64,000 nucleotides of DNA from Collimonas sp. OK242 (GCF_900107095.1 NZ_FNOR01000017.1:56469-120468), one strand, 5' to 3'. Positions 47,613-59,971 are shown, counted from the stretch's first letter. A program made the numbers and translations. Notes: generated from the sequence alone by a model not told the origin.

Positions 47613-48191
47613 TCAAGATTGTGCGCCGAACCAGTTCAATTGCAGGCATTCCCGCAGCCGGGCACGCGCCCGATATAGCAATACCCATGCATTCGCGGCG
47701 GTGATATCCAACTCCTTGCAAATCGCCTCGGTATCCAGTTCCAGCCATTCCCGCATCATGAAAATGCGTCCGGTTTTGGCAGGCAATTTGTCGATGCACA
47801 ATTGCAAAATATCGAAAAACTCCTTGCGCTCCAGGGTCTGGTCAGGATTTCCCCAGCTGGGCGCGGTTTCCACTGCATGCCCTGTAGATGTAAATAAAGC
47901 ATCGATCATCTCGGCGTCGCTACGGTCGCCGTCATCGCCGATATCCAGCTGTGTGTTCAGCTGCACTTCGCGCTTGCCCCGTCGCAGCTGATCCAGTAAT
48001 TTGTGTTTAAGGATGCCGACGACATAGGTTTTGAATGAAGACTGCTGTTGAAAACGGTCCGGATGCTCAAGCACCGCGAGGATGGTTTCAGAGACAGCAT
48101 CTTCGGCCAGGGCGTCATTGCGCAACTGCAGCACGGCAAAACGCAGCAGTTGCGGCCGCAATGTTTCAAGCTGGCTTGGATCAAATGCCAT
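47613..48191 (-). CDS. ECF-type RNA polymerase sigma factor
   Basis: A 192-residue sigma factor with region 2 (LAEDAVSETILAVLEHPDRF, SSFKTYVVGILKHKLLDQLR) and region 4 (LELDTEAICKELDITAANAW). The linker between them is long and acidic (about residues 75-120). It pairs with the 63-residue zinc protein downstream. The regulon is not visible here. Confidence 0.88.
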   Translation of the reverse strand: MAFDPSQLETLRPQLLRFAVLQLRNDALAEDAVSETILAVLEHPDRFQQQSSFKTYVVGILKHKLLDQLRRGKREVQLNTQLDIGDDGDRSDAEMIDALFTSTGHAVETAPSWGNPDQTLERKEFFDILQLCIDKLPAKTGRIFMMREWLELDTEAICKELDITAANAWVLLYRARARLRECLQLNWFGAQS

Positions 48192-48379
48192 ATAAACCCG
48201 GATAGGAGAAGTCAGGAACGAGCACCAGCATCAGTCAAACTCCTGGCAGGCCTGTTCGACAGGCGACGATTTTACCTGAAGGCCATGAACTAGGGCCTGT
48301 TAAAGTAAAATCGCTGCATATCTGCCCCGCTTGTGTCCATCTTCATTCATTGCCCGCAAACCTCGATCGTTATCCATAC

Positions 48380-49390
48380 ATGAAAAATATTCCACCGGCC
48401 GAACCATTCCCCGCCGCTCGCTTCATCAAGGAAATCGGACGCGGAAAGGATGGCGCGCGCAGCCTGTCGCGCAACGATGCGCATGATTTATACGCTGCCA
48501 TGCTGGACGGCCGTGTCTCCGACCTGGAACTGGGCGGCATCCTGCTGGCGATGCGCATCAAGGGTGAATCGGTAGAGGAAATCGCCGGCTTTCTGGAAGC
48601 AGCGGAAGCGTCATTTACACAAATAGCGCTAGCGGCCGATGCCGATGCAAACGCTGCAAGCGCCTGGCAGTACGCGCCGGTAGTCATCCCCAGCTACAAT
48701 GGCGCGCGCCACATGGCCAACCTCACCCCCTTGCTGGCGATGTTGCTGGCGCGCGAAGGTGTGCCGGTGCTGTTGCATGGGGTTTTGACAGATCCGGGCC
48801 GCGTCACCAGTGCGGAAGTGTTTCAAGCGCTGGGCCAGCCGATCTGCAGCAGCATCGAGCGGGCACAGCAGTGTTTTGCCAAACACCTGCCGGCCTTCAT
48901 GCCGGTTGATGCACTGGCGCCGAAAATGGCAAGGCTGCTCGCCATGCGGCGGATTCTCGGCGTCCGTAACTCAACGCACACGCTGGTCAAAATCATGCAA
49001 CCGTTTGTGATTCCTGCCCTGCGCCTGAGTTCGTACACGCATCCGGAATACCTGACAATGCTGACTGCTTATTTCACGACTACCGCGGCGGCTGAACGCG
49101 GAGATGTGTTTTTAATGCGCGGCACCGAAGGTGAAACGGTAGCCAATGCCAGGAAGGCGCAAAAAATCGACTGGCTGCATGGCGGCACCCAAACCACGCT
49201 GGTAGAGAAACAAAACATCGCCGACGAAATCCCGGCCCTGCCTGAGCAGCGCGACGCCGCTACTACCGCTAGCTGGATCCAGCAGGCACTGGTGCGAAAG
49301 GAAATGATTCCGAAACCGATTGCCGAACAGGTCGAACAATGCTTGAGGGTTTCCCAAGCTCTACACATGCAATACAATGAATCGCGGTAA
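48380..49390 (+). CDS. ybiB: YbiB/TrpD2-family protein
   Basis: A 336-residue homologue of anthranilate phosphoribosyltransferase of the YbiB/TrpD2 group, which binds nucleic acid rather than anthranilate. The N-terminal helical domain (LSRNDAHDLYAAMLDGRVSD) and central VLLHGVLTDPGR are recognisable; the PRPP-binding glycine motif of true TrpD is altered. The ATG at 48380 lacks a strong Shine-Dalgarno; an ATT at 48350 is unlikely. It is probably a single gene. Confidence 0.85.
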   Translation: MKNIPPAEPFPAARFIKEIGRGKDGARSLSRNDAHDLYAAMLDGRVSDLELGGILLAMRIKGESVEEIAGFLEAAEASFTQIALAADADANAASAWQYAPVVIPSYNGARHMANLTPLLAMLLAREGVPVLLHGVLTDPGRVTSAEVFQALGQPICSSIERAQQCFAKHLPAFMPVDALAPKMARLLAMRRILGVRNSTHTLVKIMQPFVIPALRLSSYTHPEYLTMLTAYFTTTAAAERGDVFLMRGTEGETVANARKAQKIDWLHGGTQTTLVEKQNIADEIPALPEQRDAATTASWIQQALVRKEMIPKPIAEQVEQCLRVSQALHMQYNESR

Positions 49391-49710
49391 GCAACAAACA
49401 GTAATTCCCCCAAGGGAACTAATTCTTACGAGGAAGAACAAACCCATTGATTGACAATGCCAAGAGCGGATACATGTACTATCTGGCAGTCAGTCGACCG
49501 CTCAAAGTGTTGTCGTTACGCGTTTCATATTGTGGGTATTCCTTAGGTTAAAGCTTAAACAGATTCGATAGCGCAACGCAAATATAATCAAGCAAGGAGA
49601 GTGCGCCTGGCTGTTAAGCGTGTAATTCGGCGGCAACCCCATTCATCTGCCCATACGGCAACTTGTCCAGCAGTCGTCCTTTGCTGCAAGACTAACTTTC
49701 TGGAGGATCC
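49391..49710. other. Intergenic region upstream of the antiporter gene
   Basis: A 320-bp gap. A TATAAT (49583-49588) without a good -35 box, followed by AAGGAG, may be the antiporter promoter; TTGACA occurs at about 49451 without a matching -10. No gene is supported. Confidence 0.45.
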
Positions 49711-50919
49711 ATGGATTGGACTCTTCCGCCCTTTGCGCTGGCACAGCCCATTCAATGGAATGCGCTGTTACTGTTCGGCAGCTTGCTGCTGTTCGGGCTG
49801 GTGGGCGGTCATATCGTAACAAAAAACCCTTGGTTTCCACGCATCACCGGTTACTTGATCGTCGGCTTTTTGCTAGGCGTCGGCGGACTCGATTTGTTGT
49901 CCGGCGACGTGCTCAAACTGGCGAATATTTTTGCCGACATGGCGATGGCGCTGGTGGTATATCAGCTGGGGCGCTACGTCGATATCGGCTGGCTGCGCCG
50001 GGAAAAATGGCTGCTGGCGACGGTCGTCCTGAGCGCCGTATTGTGTTTCGGGTTCGTCAGCGGCGCATTGATCTGGTTTGGCACTTCCAAGGTACTGGCA
50101 TTGCTGGGCGGTGTGCTGGCCATTGCCACTGCGCCTGCGGTAGTCATGGTGGTAGTGCGCGACCTCAAGGCGGAAGGCCAGGTGACGCGTCGCCTGGTCG
50201 CCATGACGGCGCTGAATAATTTTGTTGCGCTGCTGGCCGCCTATGCCTTGCTGCCGGTAGTCGCACATGAAAGCGCCACTCCGTTCGGTACGCTGCTGGC
50301 GCATACCTTTTATTCACTGTGCGGCTCACTGATATTGGCGTATCTGACTTATCGCCTGATGATCCCGCTGGCGCGCTTGCTTGGACGCCAGCCGAGCCGT
50401 CAGTTTGTGCTGGTGATCGCCGTCATTACGCTGGCGATAGGCGCCGCGCATGCACTGCAATTGCCTATATTGCTTACCATGCTGATCTTCGCCATCATGT
50501 CGAAGAACCTTGATCATCAGTATGACCTGATGGAGCTTGAGTTTGGCGTCGCCAATGAATTGTTCATCGTGATGTTGTTTATCACGATAGGCGCTTCGAT
50601 CCGCTTGTCCGACCTGTCGATGGTGGGCGCCTCGGTTGCCGTACTCATCGCGGCGCGCTTTCTCGCCATGGCTTGCGGGGTCTTTGCGTTTGCGCATTTT
50701 GCCAAGATGAAATGGAAACAGGCGGCGCTCATTACCTTGGGAACCTTACCCATGACGGAGGCTGGATTAGGATTGATGCAAACGGCCGCCTATCTCTATC
50801 CGAGCACCACTGCAGATGTCTTGCCGCTGCTGGCCGGTTGCCTGATTGTGCTGGAATTGCTGGGACCGATAGCGACCCAGTTTGCCTTGATCAAATCTGG
50901 AGAAAGCGGACGCGAATGA
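49711..50919 (+). CDS. CPA2-family cation/proton antiporter
   Basis: A 402-residue integral membrane protein with about 12 hydrophobic segments and the Kef/NapA-like fold. It has no C-terminal TrkA-N/KTN domain, so nucleotide gating of the Kef type is absent. GGAGG precedes the ATG. The last codons overlap the YbdK-type ligase start (ATGA at 50916-50919), so the two proteins are made together. Confidence 0.88.
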   Translation: MDWTLPPFALAQPIQWNALLLFGSLLLFGLVGGHIVTKNPWFPRITGYLIVGFLLGVGGLDLLSGDVLKLANIFADMAMALVVYQLGRYVDIGWLRREKWLLATVVLSAVLCFGFVSGALIWFGTSKVLALLGGVLAIATAPAVVMVVVRDLKAEGQVTRRLVAMTALNNFVALLAAYALLPVVAHESATPFGTLLAHTFYSLCGSLILAYLTYRLMIPLARLLGRQPSRQFVLVIAVITLAIGAAHALQLPILLTMLIFAIMSKNLDHQYDLMELEFGVANELFIVMLFITIGASIRLSDLSMVGASVAVLIAARFLAMACGVFAFAHFAKMKWKQAALITLGTLPMTEAGLGLMQTAAYLYPSTTADVLPLLAGCLIVLELLGPIATQFALIKSGESGRE

Positions 50920-52142
50920 TGGATAAGGCCATGAATGAAAATACCGAAGGCGGCGCCAAAGACGGGAACAGGCAATCCGAAGCAGCAAAAATGGAGAGCC
51001 TGCCTTTCACCAGTTCCAACCCATTCACGATGGGAATCGAACTCGAACTGCAACTGGTAAATCGCCGCAACTACAACCTGGCCAGCGACGCCGTTGATCT
51101 GCTGACCTGGATCGAACCGCGCGACCTGCAAAAACAGATCAAGCTGGAAATGACGCAAGGCATGATCGAGCTGAATTCAGACGTGCACACCCGGGTCGAC
51201 CATCTGATCGAGGAACTGAAAGGACTGCGCGCTGCGCTGAACCGGGGCGCGCAATATCTGAATATCGATGTCTCCGGCGGCGGTGCGCACCCCTTCCAGC
51301 ACTGGAACGAACAACGGATTACTCCTAGCGAGCGCTTCCATCATCTGCATGAAAAATACGGTTATCTGGCAAAGACGTTCACCGTCTTCGGCCAGCATAT
51401 CCATATCGGCGTGCCAAACGGCGACGACGCGCTCTACCTGACGCATGCGTTTTCGCGCTTCGTACCGCATTTCATTGCGCTCTCGGCGGCCTCGCCGTTT
51501 TATCAAGGTGCGGACACCAAATTCGAATCGTCGCGCAGCAACGTGGTGCGCGCATTTCCGCTGTCAGGAACTGCGCCGACGCTGACCCGATGGACTGACT
51601 TTGAATCGTATTACGATGAATTGCTGCGCATGGGGATCATCGGCAGCATGAAGGATTTTTACTGGGACATCCGGCCCAAGCCGGAATACGGCACGGTTGA
51701 AATCCGCGTTTGCGACACGCCGCTGACGATAGAGCACGCTGCACACCTGGGATGCTATGCGCAATTGCTGGCGCGCTGGATTTTGACGGAACGACCGTTT
51801 GTCATCACCAACGATTTTTATCTGCTGTACCAATACAATCGCTTCGAAGCCAGCCGTTACGGCCTGAACGGTTCCATGGCATTGCATGGCAACAACCCGG
51901 CCGACTCGTCAAAATTACCGATCTACCAGCATCTGCTGGACCATCTGCAGGACTTGCAGCGGTATACTCAGAACGAAGCGGAGCAACTGACCATCAAGCG
52001 CTTGCGCCACATGGCAGAAGACCGTCTCAGCGATGCCAGCTGGCTCAGACAGACATTTACCCAACGCGGTTCGCTCAATGACATGATGCGCCTGTCGTCG
52101 GAACTATGGATGGGGCAAGAGCCGCCGCCATATTTCCAGTAA
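50916..52142 (+). CDS. ybdK: YbdK-type carboxylate-amine ligase (GCS2 family)
   Basis: A 408-residue member of glutamate-cysteine ligase family 2. MGIELELQLVNRR near residue 40, TQGMIELNSDVHT and GQHIHIGVPNGDDAL carry the metal and substrate residues. E. coli YbdK has weak glutamate-cysteine ligase activity, and the true substrate is unknown. The start overlaps the antiporter gene; ATG at 50919 is equally possible. Confidence 0.87.
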   Translation: MMDKAMNENTEGGAKDGNRQSEAAKMESLPFTSSNPFTMGIELELQLVNRRNYNLASDAVDLLTWIEPRDLQKQIKLEMTQGMIELNSDVHTRVDHLIEELKGLRAALNRGAQYLNIDVSGGGAHPFQHWNEQRITPSERFHHLHEKYGYLAKTFTVFGQHIHIGVPNGDDALYLTHAFSRFVPHFIALSAASPFYQGADTKFESSRSNVVRAFPLSGTAPTLTRWTDFESYYDELLRMGIIGSMKDFYWDIRPKPEYGTVEIRVCDTPLTIEHAAHLGCYAQLLARWILTERPFVITNDFYLLYQYNRFEASRYGLNGSMALHGNNPADSSKLPIYQHLLDHLQDLQRYTQNEAEQLTIKRLRHMAEDRLSDASWLRQTFTQRGSLNDMMRLSSELWMGQEPPPYFQ

Positions 52143-52174
52143 CGTGGTTTTCAATATCATTTCCATAAAAATCG

Positions 52175-53371
52175 ATGCAAAAACAATTTGATGTCGCCGT
52201 CATCGGCGCCGGCGCCGCGGGCATGATGTGCGCTGCAGTAGCCGGGCAACGCGGGAAAAAAGTCGTCCTCATCGATCACGCCACCAAGCTGGCGGAAAAA
52301 ATCCGCATTTCGGGCGGCGGCCGCTGCAACTTCACCAACATCAACGCCGGACCGCAAAATTTTCTGTCGCAGAACCCGCATTTTTGCAAAAGCGCCCTGT
52401 CGCGCTACACGCCGCAGGATTTCCTTGGCTTGATGAAGCGCTACCGGATTGGCTATCACGAAAAGCACAAAGGGCAATTGTTCTGCGACGATTCCTCGGA
52501 GCAGGTGATCGCCATGCTGAAAGCAGAGTGCGATCTGGGCAATGTCAGCTGGCGCATGCCTTGCAGCGTTGCCAACGTGGGCAAGAGCGGCGATCTGTTC
52601 CGGATAGACAGCAGCGCCGGAGAAATACTTGCGAGCAATGTCGTCATTGCTACCGGCGGCTTGTCCATTCCCAAAATTGGCGCCACCGATTTCGCTTATC
52701 GCATCGCGCGTCAATTTGATTTGGACGTGATCGAACCTCAGCCCGCCCTGGTGCCCCTGACTTTCGATGCAACAGCCTGGCAGCCATTTTTGCCGCTGGC
52801 CGGCATTGCCTTGCCGGTTGAAGTGGAAACCGGCGCTAAGAAAACCCGCGGCGAATTCAAGGAAGACTTGCTGTTCACGCATCGCGGGCTATCGGGGCCG
52901 GCGATCCTGCAGATTTCCAGCTTTTGGAAGGCTGGCACCCCCCTGTCATTGAATCTTCTGCCTGAAATCGACGTCGTCAGCACTTTAATTGACGGCAAAA
53001 CCTCAGTTAAAAAGAATCTTGGCAACGTCTTTGCACAATGGCTGCCGACACGGCTGGCGCACGGCATCATCGAGGCCAACCAACTGGATCCGGCGGCGCG
53101 CCTGGCGGACATGCCGGACCGCCTGCTGCGAAATTTGGGGGATGCGATCAATCGCTGGACCATCTTGCCCAACGGCTCTGAAGGATATCGCAAAGCCGAA
53201 GTTACCCTGGGTGGCATCGACACCAGGGAACTATCGCAGCAGAACATGATGTCCAAGAAGGTCAACGGTTTGTATTTCATCGGCGAGGCAGTTGACGTCA
53301 CCGGATGGCTGGGCGGCTATAACTTTCAATGGGCCTGGGCCTCGGCTACTGCGGCAGGATTAACAATCTAA
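52175..53371 (+). CDS. HI0933/YhiN-family FAD-dependent oxidoreductase
   Basis: A 398-residue flavoprotein with an N-terminal dinucleotide fold (VAVIGAGAAGMMCAAVAGQRG), the family signature ISGGGRCNFTN, and the C-terminal FAD segment GWLGGYNFQWAWASATAAG. The family includes NAD(P)H-dependent flavin enzymes of uncertain substrate. It follows the ligase gene by 32 bp and is probably in the same operon. Confidence 0.9.
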   Translation: MQKQFDVAVIGAGAAGMMCAAVAGQRGKKVVLIDHATKLAEKIRISGGGRCNFTNINAGPQNFLSQNPHFCKSALSRYTPQDFLGLMKRYRIGYHEKHKGQLFCDDSSEQVIAMLKAECDLGNVSWRMPCSVANVGKSGDLFRIDSSAGEILASNVVIATGGLSIPKIGATDFAYRIARQFDLDVIEPQPALVPLTFDATAWQPFLPLAGIALPVEVETGAKKTRGEFKEDLLFTHRGLSGPAILQISSFWKAGTPLSLNLLPEIDVVSTLIDGKTSVKKNLGNVFAQWLPTRLAHGIIEANQLDPAARLADMPDRLLRNLGDAINRWTILPNGSEGYRKAEVTLGGIDTRELSQQNMMSKKVNGLYFIGEAVDVTGWLGGYNFQWAWASATAAGLTI

Positions 53372-53464
53372 CCATGAAAATGGACATCCGGAGCCTCGCA
53401 AGCAGTAAAATCACCGCTAAATATCAATACAGTTAATAAAACCCATTAAAGATAATACTTTCCC

Positions 53465-54343
53465 ATGCCCAATAATTTTTCGCCCCGTACTGACGCAACA
53501 CAACTCGAAGATACCGAACAGATTGATCTGGCCGCAATATGGGGCAGCTTCAAACGCCATTGGCTGGTTTTGCTGGGATGCATCATTGTCGCCCTGATCG
53601 CTGCAATCGCATTCAAATTCGCCGTACAACCCCAATGGCAGGCAGCGGCGACCATACAAATTGGTCAATTGCCAGTCAATCCGACGACCTTGATCGAACC
53701 TACTGCACAAGCCGCCGAGCGCTTCAAGCAGCGCCAACTGCAAGATCAGGCATTGGCTGCGATCGGTCTTCCTTTAGATGAAGACCGTGACGACCGTACC
53801 CGTCTTTTCCGCAAAACACTTAAAGCTACTCCCGGGAAAAACACCGATTTTGTGGATATCAACGTTGCCGGCTTTTCCCCGACAGACGCCAAAAACAACT
53901 TGAACTCGGCGGTACAAGCACTGATAAATGCGCATAACGTACGCTTGACGCCAATGGTGAAAAACCTGAATGATCGCCTTGGAGTCAATACGCGCGAAAT
54001 GCTGCAGGCAACAACCGAGAAAGCCCGCATGGAAGCCAATCTCAAGAATGCATCAAGTTCCTCCGCCGGCGCCAGATTTGAGCCAAGTGTGGTGGCTATT
54101 AATGTGCTGGCAAAACAGGATGAGTTGATACGCGCCCTGACAAGCGAACAAGCCGCCTTGGTGGATCTTCGCACCAAAACCGACAGTTTCCCGACCATGT
54201 TGGTGGACGCCATTTTCGTGCCGGTAAAACCTTACTTCCCGAAACTTTCGATATTTCTCGCCATCGGACTGATTCTTGGAGCGATAGCAGGTGCTGCAAT
54301 TGCCCTCTTTTTAGATCGCAATCGCCCTAAAATATCGCCGTAG
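53465..54343 (+). CDS. Wzz-like polysaccharide chain-length protein (orphan)
   Basis: A 292-residue protein with two transmembrane helices, one near residues 33-52 and one at 263-285, around a periplasmic coiled-coil domain. This is the Wzz/PCP layout. There are no polymerase, flippase or tyrosine-kinase genes nearby, so it may act on a polysaccharide encoded elsewhere. rpsU begins 122 bp downstream. Confidence 0.8.
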   Translation: MPNNFSPRTDATQLEDTEQIDLAAIWGSFKRHWLVLLGCIIVALIAAIAFKFAVQPQWQAAATIQIGQLPVNPTTLIEPTAQAAERFKQRQLQDQALAAIGLPLDEDRDDRTRLFRKTLKATPGKNTDFVDINVAGFSPTDAKNNLNSAVQALINAHNVRLTPMVKNLNDRLGVNTREMLQATTEKARMEANLKNASSSSAGARFEPSVVAINVLAKQDELIRALTSEQAALVDLRTKTDSFPTMLVDAIFVPVKPYFPKLSIFLAIGLILGAIAGAAIALFLDRNRPKISP

Positions 54344-54423
54344 GCGCTGTAAATGATGTTGCAAAATAAGCGGCAAGATTAAAACATCGCGGGATAAGAC
54401 TTCCATTTATTGGTTTTCCCCGC

Positions 54424-54429
54424 TATAAT
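54424..54429 (+). promoter_or_regulatory. -10 box of the rpsU promoter
   Basis: A consensus TATAAT lies 37 bp before the rpsU start codon. The matching -35 (TTCCAT, 54401-54406, 17-bp spacing) is poor. Confidence 0.5.
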
Positions 54430-54465
54430 CTCGTTCTTCCCTACACAAACTTGGTTTGAATTTAC

Positions 54466-54678
54466 ATGACCACAATTCGTCTTAAAGAAAATGAGCCCTT
54501 CGAAGTTGCGATGCGTCGCTTCAAGCGCACTATTGAAAAAACAGGTCTGCTGACTGAGTTGCGTGCACGTGAATTTTACGAAAAGCCAACTGCAGAGCGC
54601 AAGCGCAAGCTGGCAGCTGCTGTAAAACGTCATTACAAGCGCATTCGCAGCCAGCAATTGCCGAAAAAACTGTACTAA
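54466..54678 (+). CDS. rpsU: Ribosomal protein bS21
   Basis: A 70-residue bS21, strongly basic ([17 protein letters not shown] near the start, QLPKKLY at the end). It is a 30S protein needed for initiation, and leads the macromolecular synthesis cluster. A terminator follows, so dnaG and rpoD rely partly on their own promoters. Confidence 0.97.
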   Translation: MTTIRLKENEPFEVAMRRFKRTIEKTGLLTELRAREFYEKPTAERKRKLAAAVKRHYKRIRSQQLPKKLY

Positions 54679-54737
54679 TATTTGTACTAATTCTTCACCG
54701 CATACAAATCTTGATGCGGCTGACTGAATCGCGTTAC

Positions 54738-54770
54738 AAACCCGCTCCGGTGTTGCTCCGCAGCGGGTTT
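54738..54770 (+). terminator. Intrinsic terminator after rpsU
   Basis: AAACCCGCT (54738-54746) pairs with AGCGGGTTT (54762-54770) and is followed by TTTTGCCGTTTTT. Confidence 0.75.
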
Positions 54771-54875
54771 TGCCGTTTTTCACACCATCAACGGCAGCGT
54801 TACACGGCCGCCATCGTCATCGAGTATTTTTGTTTTTCTGATTTCAGATGAAAACACCACCGAATGGAGAACCGC

Positions 54876-55325
54876 ATGGGCTTGAAAGAACAGATCACCG
54901 AAGACATGAAGGCCGCGATGCGTGCCAAAGAGACCGCAAAACTGGGCACCATCCGCCTGATCACCGCGGCAATCAAGCAAAAAGAAGTCGATGAGCGCAT
55001 CGAATTGGGCGACACCCATGTGCTCGCCATCATTGAAAAGATGATCAAGCAACGCAAAGACTCGATCAGCCAGTTTGAAGCCGGCGGCCGCCAGGATCTG
55101 GCCGATATCGAAAAAGCCGAACTGCTTATCCTCGCCAACTACATGCCGGCAGGCCTGACAGATGCGGAAATCCAGGTCGAGGTGGCGGCCGCCGTCACGG
55201 CCAGCGGCGCCGCCGGCCCGCAGGACATGGGCAAGGTCATGGCCATCTTGAAGCCTAAGCTGGCCGGCCGCGCCGACATGACTGCGGTCTCGGCGCTGGT
55301 GAAAGTCGCATTGACTAAAGCCTGA
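54876..55325 (+). CDS. yqeY: YqeY/GatB-like domain protein
   Basis: A 149-residue GatB/YqeY-domain protein of mostly helical sequence, common beside rpsU and dnaG. YqeY resembles the tail of amidotransferase subunit GatB and may act on tRNA. The ATG at 54876 follows GGAG; ATG at 54864 is open but has no Shine-Dalgarno. Confidence 0.93.
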   Translation: MGLKEQITEDMKAAMRAKETAKLGTIRLITAAIKQKEVDERIELGDTHVLAIIEKMIKQRKDSISQFEAGGRQDLADIEKAELLILANYMPAGLTDAEIQVEVAAAVTASGAAGPQDMGKVMAILKPKLAGRADMTAVSALVKVALTKA

Positions 55326-55377
55326 TCGCTTGATTGTCCGATAAACACGCCAACAGACCGCCCGCCGTCAAGTCTAC

Positions 55378-57174
55378 GTGATCCCTCAATCCTTCATTCA
55401 AGACCTGCTCAACCGCGTCGACATTGTCGATGTGGTGGGCAAGTACGTGCAATTGAAAAAAGGCGGCGCAAACCTGATGGGCCTGTGCCCTTTCCACAAC
55501 GAAAAATCGCCTAGTTTCACGGTGAGTCCGACCAAACAGTTTTACCATTGCTTTGGATGCGGCGCGCATGGCACGGCGATCGGCTTTCTGATCGAATATT
55601 CCGGCCTTGGCTTCGTGGAAGCAGTGAAAGACCTGGCGCAAGGCGTCGGCATGACGGTGCCGGATAACGACGACAAGATCCCGCCGGCACAACGCGCCGA
55701 ATACCAGGCAAAAAGCCTGGCCCTGTCGGATGCAATGAGCGCTGCCTGCGATTTTTATCGGCAGCATTTGCGCACTGCACCACATGCTGTCGACTATTTG
55801 AAGCGACGCGGCCTGACTGGCGAGGTTGCAGCAAAGTTCGGGCTAGGTTATTCCCCGGACAACTGGGATAGCTTACGCCAGGTGTTCCCTGACTATGAAG
55901 TGACCGCCTTGGTCGAATCCGGCCTGGTGATCGACCGCACTGACGAAGAAGGCAACAATCGCAAGCGCTATGACCGCTTTCGCGATCGCATCATGTTTCC
56001 CATACGCAATACCAAAGGGCAAGTTATCGGTTTTGGCGGCCGCGTATTGGATGGCGGTGAACCGAAGTACTTGAATTCGCCGGAAACACCCTTATTTCAG
56101 AAGGGTAACGAGCTATATGGTTTGTTCGAAGCGCGCCAGGCCATCCGCGACGCGGGTTACGTGCTGGTAACCGAAGGCTATATGGACGTGGTGGCGTTGG
56201 CTCAGCTCGGGTTCCCGCAGGCAGTGGCCACATTGGGCACCGCCTGCACACCGACCCATGTGCATAAATTGCTGCGCCAGACTGATCATGTAGTCTTCAG
56301 TTTCGATGGCGATCGCGCCGGTCGCAAAGCGGCGCGGCGTGCTTTGGATGCCTGCCTGCCCCATGCGACCGACAATAAAGTCATCAAATTCCTGTTTCTG
56401 CCGCAGGAACACGATCCGGACAGTTTTGTGCGGGAAATGGGAGCGGAGGCATTCGAGCGCCAGATTCATGACGCCATGCCGTTATCGCAATTTTTACTGA
56501 ACGAGGTCACGACCGAAGCCGATTTGAACACGTCCGAAGGACGGGCGCGGGCGCAATACGACGCCAAGCCATTGTTGCAATTGATGCCACCCTCGTCATT
56601 GAGGCTGCAGATAGTGCGCGGCCTGGCGCAGCTGACGCAATCGACGCCCAATGAAATCGAGTCCTTGTTCGAACTGGCCAAGCCGATCGCTACCGCGCGC
56701 CGCGCCCCACCGCGCAGCAACCGGCCGGCGCCAGTCGGGCTGGAACGGCAAATCATCCGTTTGCTGGTCGCCCACCCGGCGTTCGCCTCGGAACTGGATG
56801 ATGCGGCGCTGGATGCGGTGGCGCACTTTGCGCCGGATCGCGCAGAAATGCTGGCACGCCTGATCAGCGCAAGTCATGCGATGGGCGAACAAGCCAATTT
56901 TGCAACGTTGGCTGAACATTTACGCGAAGGCGGCGAGGATTTCGAATCGTTGATTGCAGAAATTGCAGCAGAATCGGAATCCGAAACCGAAGCAGCGCGA
57001 TTAGAACTGGCGGGCGCAATTCGCCAGACTAAAATGAAGATATTGAAAGACGAACTCGATCAGTTGGCGGCAACCGGACTTGGCAATGAAGAAGCGCGCA
57101 ATCGCTATCGGGAATTGATGCAAAAACAGGAACAGTTGCGGCGCGAGGCTGAAGCGGAAATGAATTTGCGTTAA
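55378..57174 (+). CDS. dnaG: DNA primase
   Basis: A 598-residue primase. The zinc-binding CHC2 residues are C37, H40, C58 and C61; the TOPRIM core has LVTEGYMDVVAL and SFDGDRAGRKAARRA; the C-terminal helicase-binding domain is Glu-rich and helical. The start is GTG, with no clear Shine-Dalgarno, suggesting low expression or coupling to yqeY 52 bp upstream. Confidence 0.95.
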   Translation: MIPQSFIQDLLNRVDIVDVVGKYVQLKKGGANLMGLCPFHNEKSPSFTVSPTKQFYHCFGCGAHGTAIGFLIEYSGLGFVEAVKDLAQGVGMTVPDNDDKIPPAQRAEYQAKSLALSDAMSAACDFYRQHLRTAPHAVDYLKRRGLTGEVAAKFGLGYSPDNWDSLRQVFPDYEVTALVESGLVIDRTDEEGNNRKRYDRFRDRIMFPIRNTKGQVIGFGGRVLDGGEPKYLNSPETPLFQKGNELYGLFEARQAIRDAGYVLVTEGYMDVVALAQLGFPQAVATLGTACTPTHVHKLLRQTDHVVFSFDGDRAGRKAARRALDACLPHATDNKVIKFLFLPQEHDPDSFVREMGAEAFERQIHDAMPLSQFLLNEVTTEADLNTSEGRARAQYDAKPLLQLMPPSSLRLQIVRGLAQLTQSTPNEIESLFELAKPIATARRAPPRSNRPAPVGLERQIIRLLVAHPAFASELDDAALDAVAHFAPDRAEMLARLISASHAMGEQANFATLAEHLREGGEDFESLIAEIAAESESETEAARLELAGAIRQTKMKILKDELDQLAATGLGNEEARNRYRELMQKQEQLRREAEAEMNLR

Positions 57175-57483
57175 AAATTTGCTTAAAATATAAGCGGAGC
57201 TATGCAAAAGAGGGGAATCCGGCAGCACAATGCGGCCGCTTCCATTGGAGGAAAGGCCCTCCGTATGCTATAATTAAAGGCTTTAGATTCAACACCTTAG
57301 GCATAGCCAAATTGGGCGTTGAATTGATAGTAGCACCAGATTGATTTAGATGGATAGGACGTAACGAGGAAAGAACCGGCGCTCAGGTGATTCTGTCAGC
57401 GATTCAGGCTTATCAAAATTCAACGGACAGAGTACAGGCAGCTGCTGCAAGCAAATCAGTGTAACCAATTGGTATTTGATTCC
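57175..57483. other. dnaG-rpoD intergenic region and rpoD leader
   Basis: A 309-bp gap containing the rpoD promoter (57245-57274) and a leader of about 200 nt. No gene or known riboswitch is recognisable in the leader. Confidence 0.6.
57245..57274 (+). promoter_or_regulatory. rpoD promoter
   Basis: An extended -10 TGCTATAAT (57266-57274) has TTGGAG (57245-57250) as a -35 with an 18-bp spacer. Confidence 0.65.
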
Positions 57484-59970
<2,487 letters not shown>

Positions 59971-59971
59971 G

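Noticed and set aside
49601..49819. GTG-started frame just before the antiporter
   Set aside because: The AAGGAG is directly against the GTG, too close for use, and most of the frame overlaps the antiporter start out of frame.
53465..54343. Start of an O-antigen or capsule locus
   Set aside because: The Wzz-like gene is followed directly by rpsU and preceded by a flavoprotein gene; no other polysaccharide genes accompany it.
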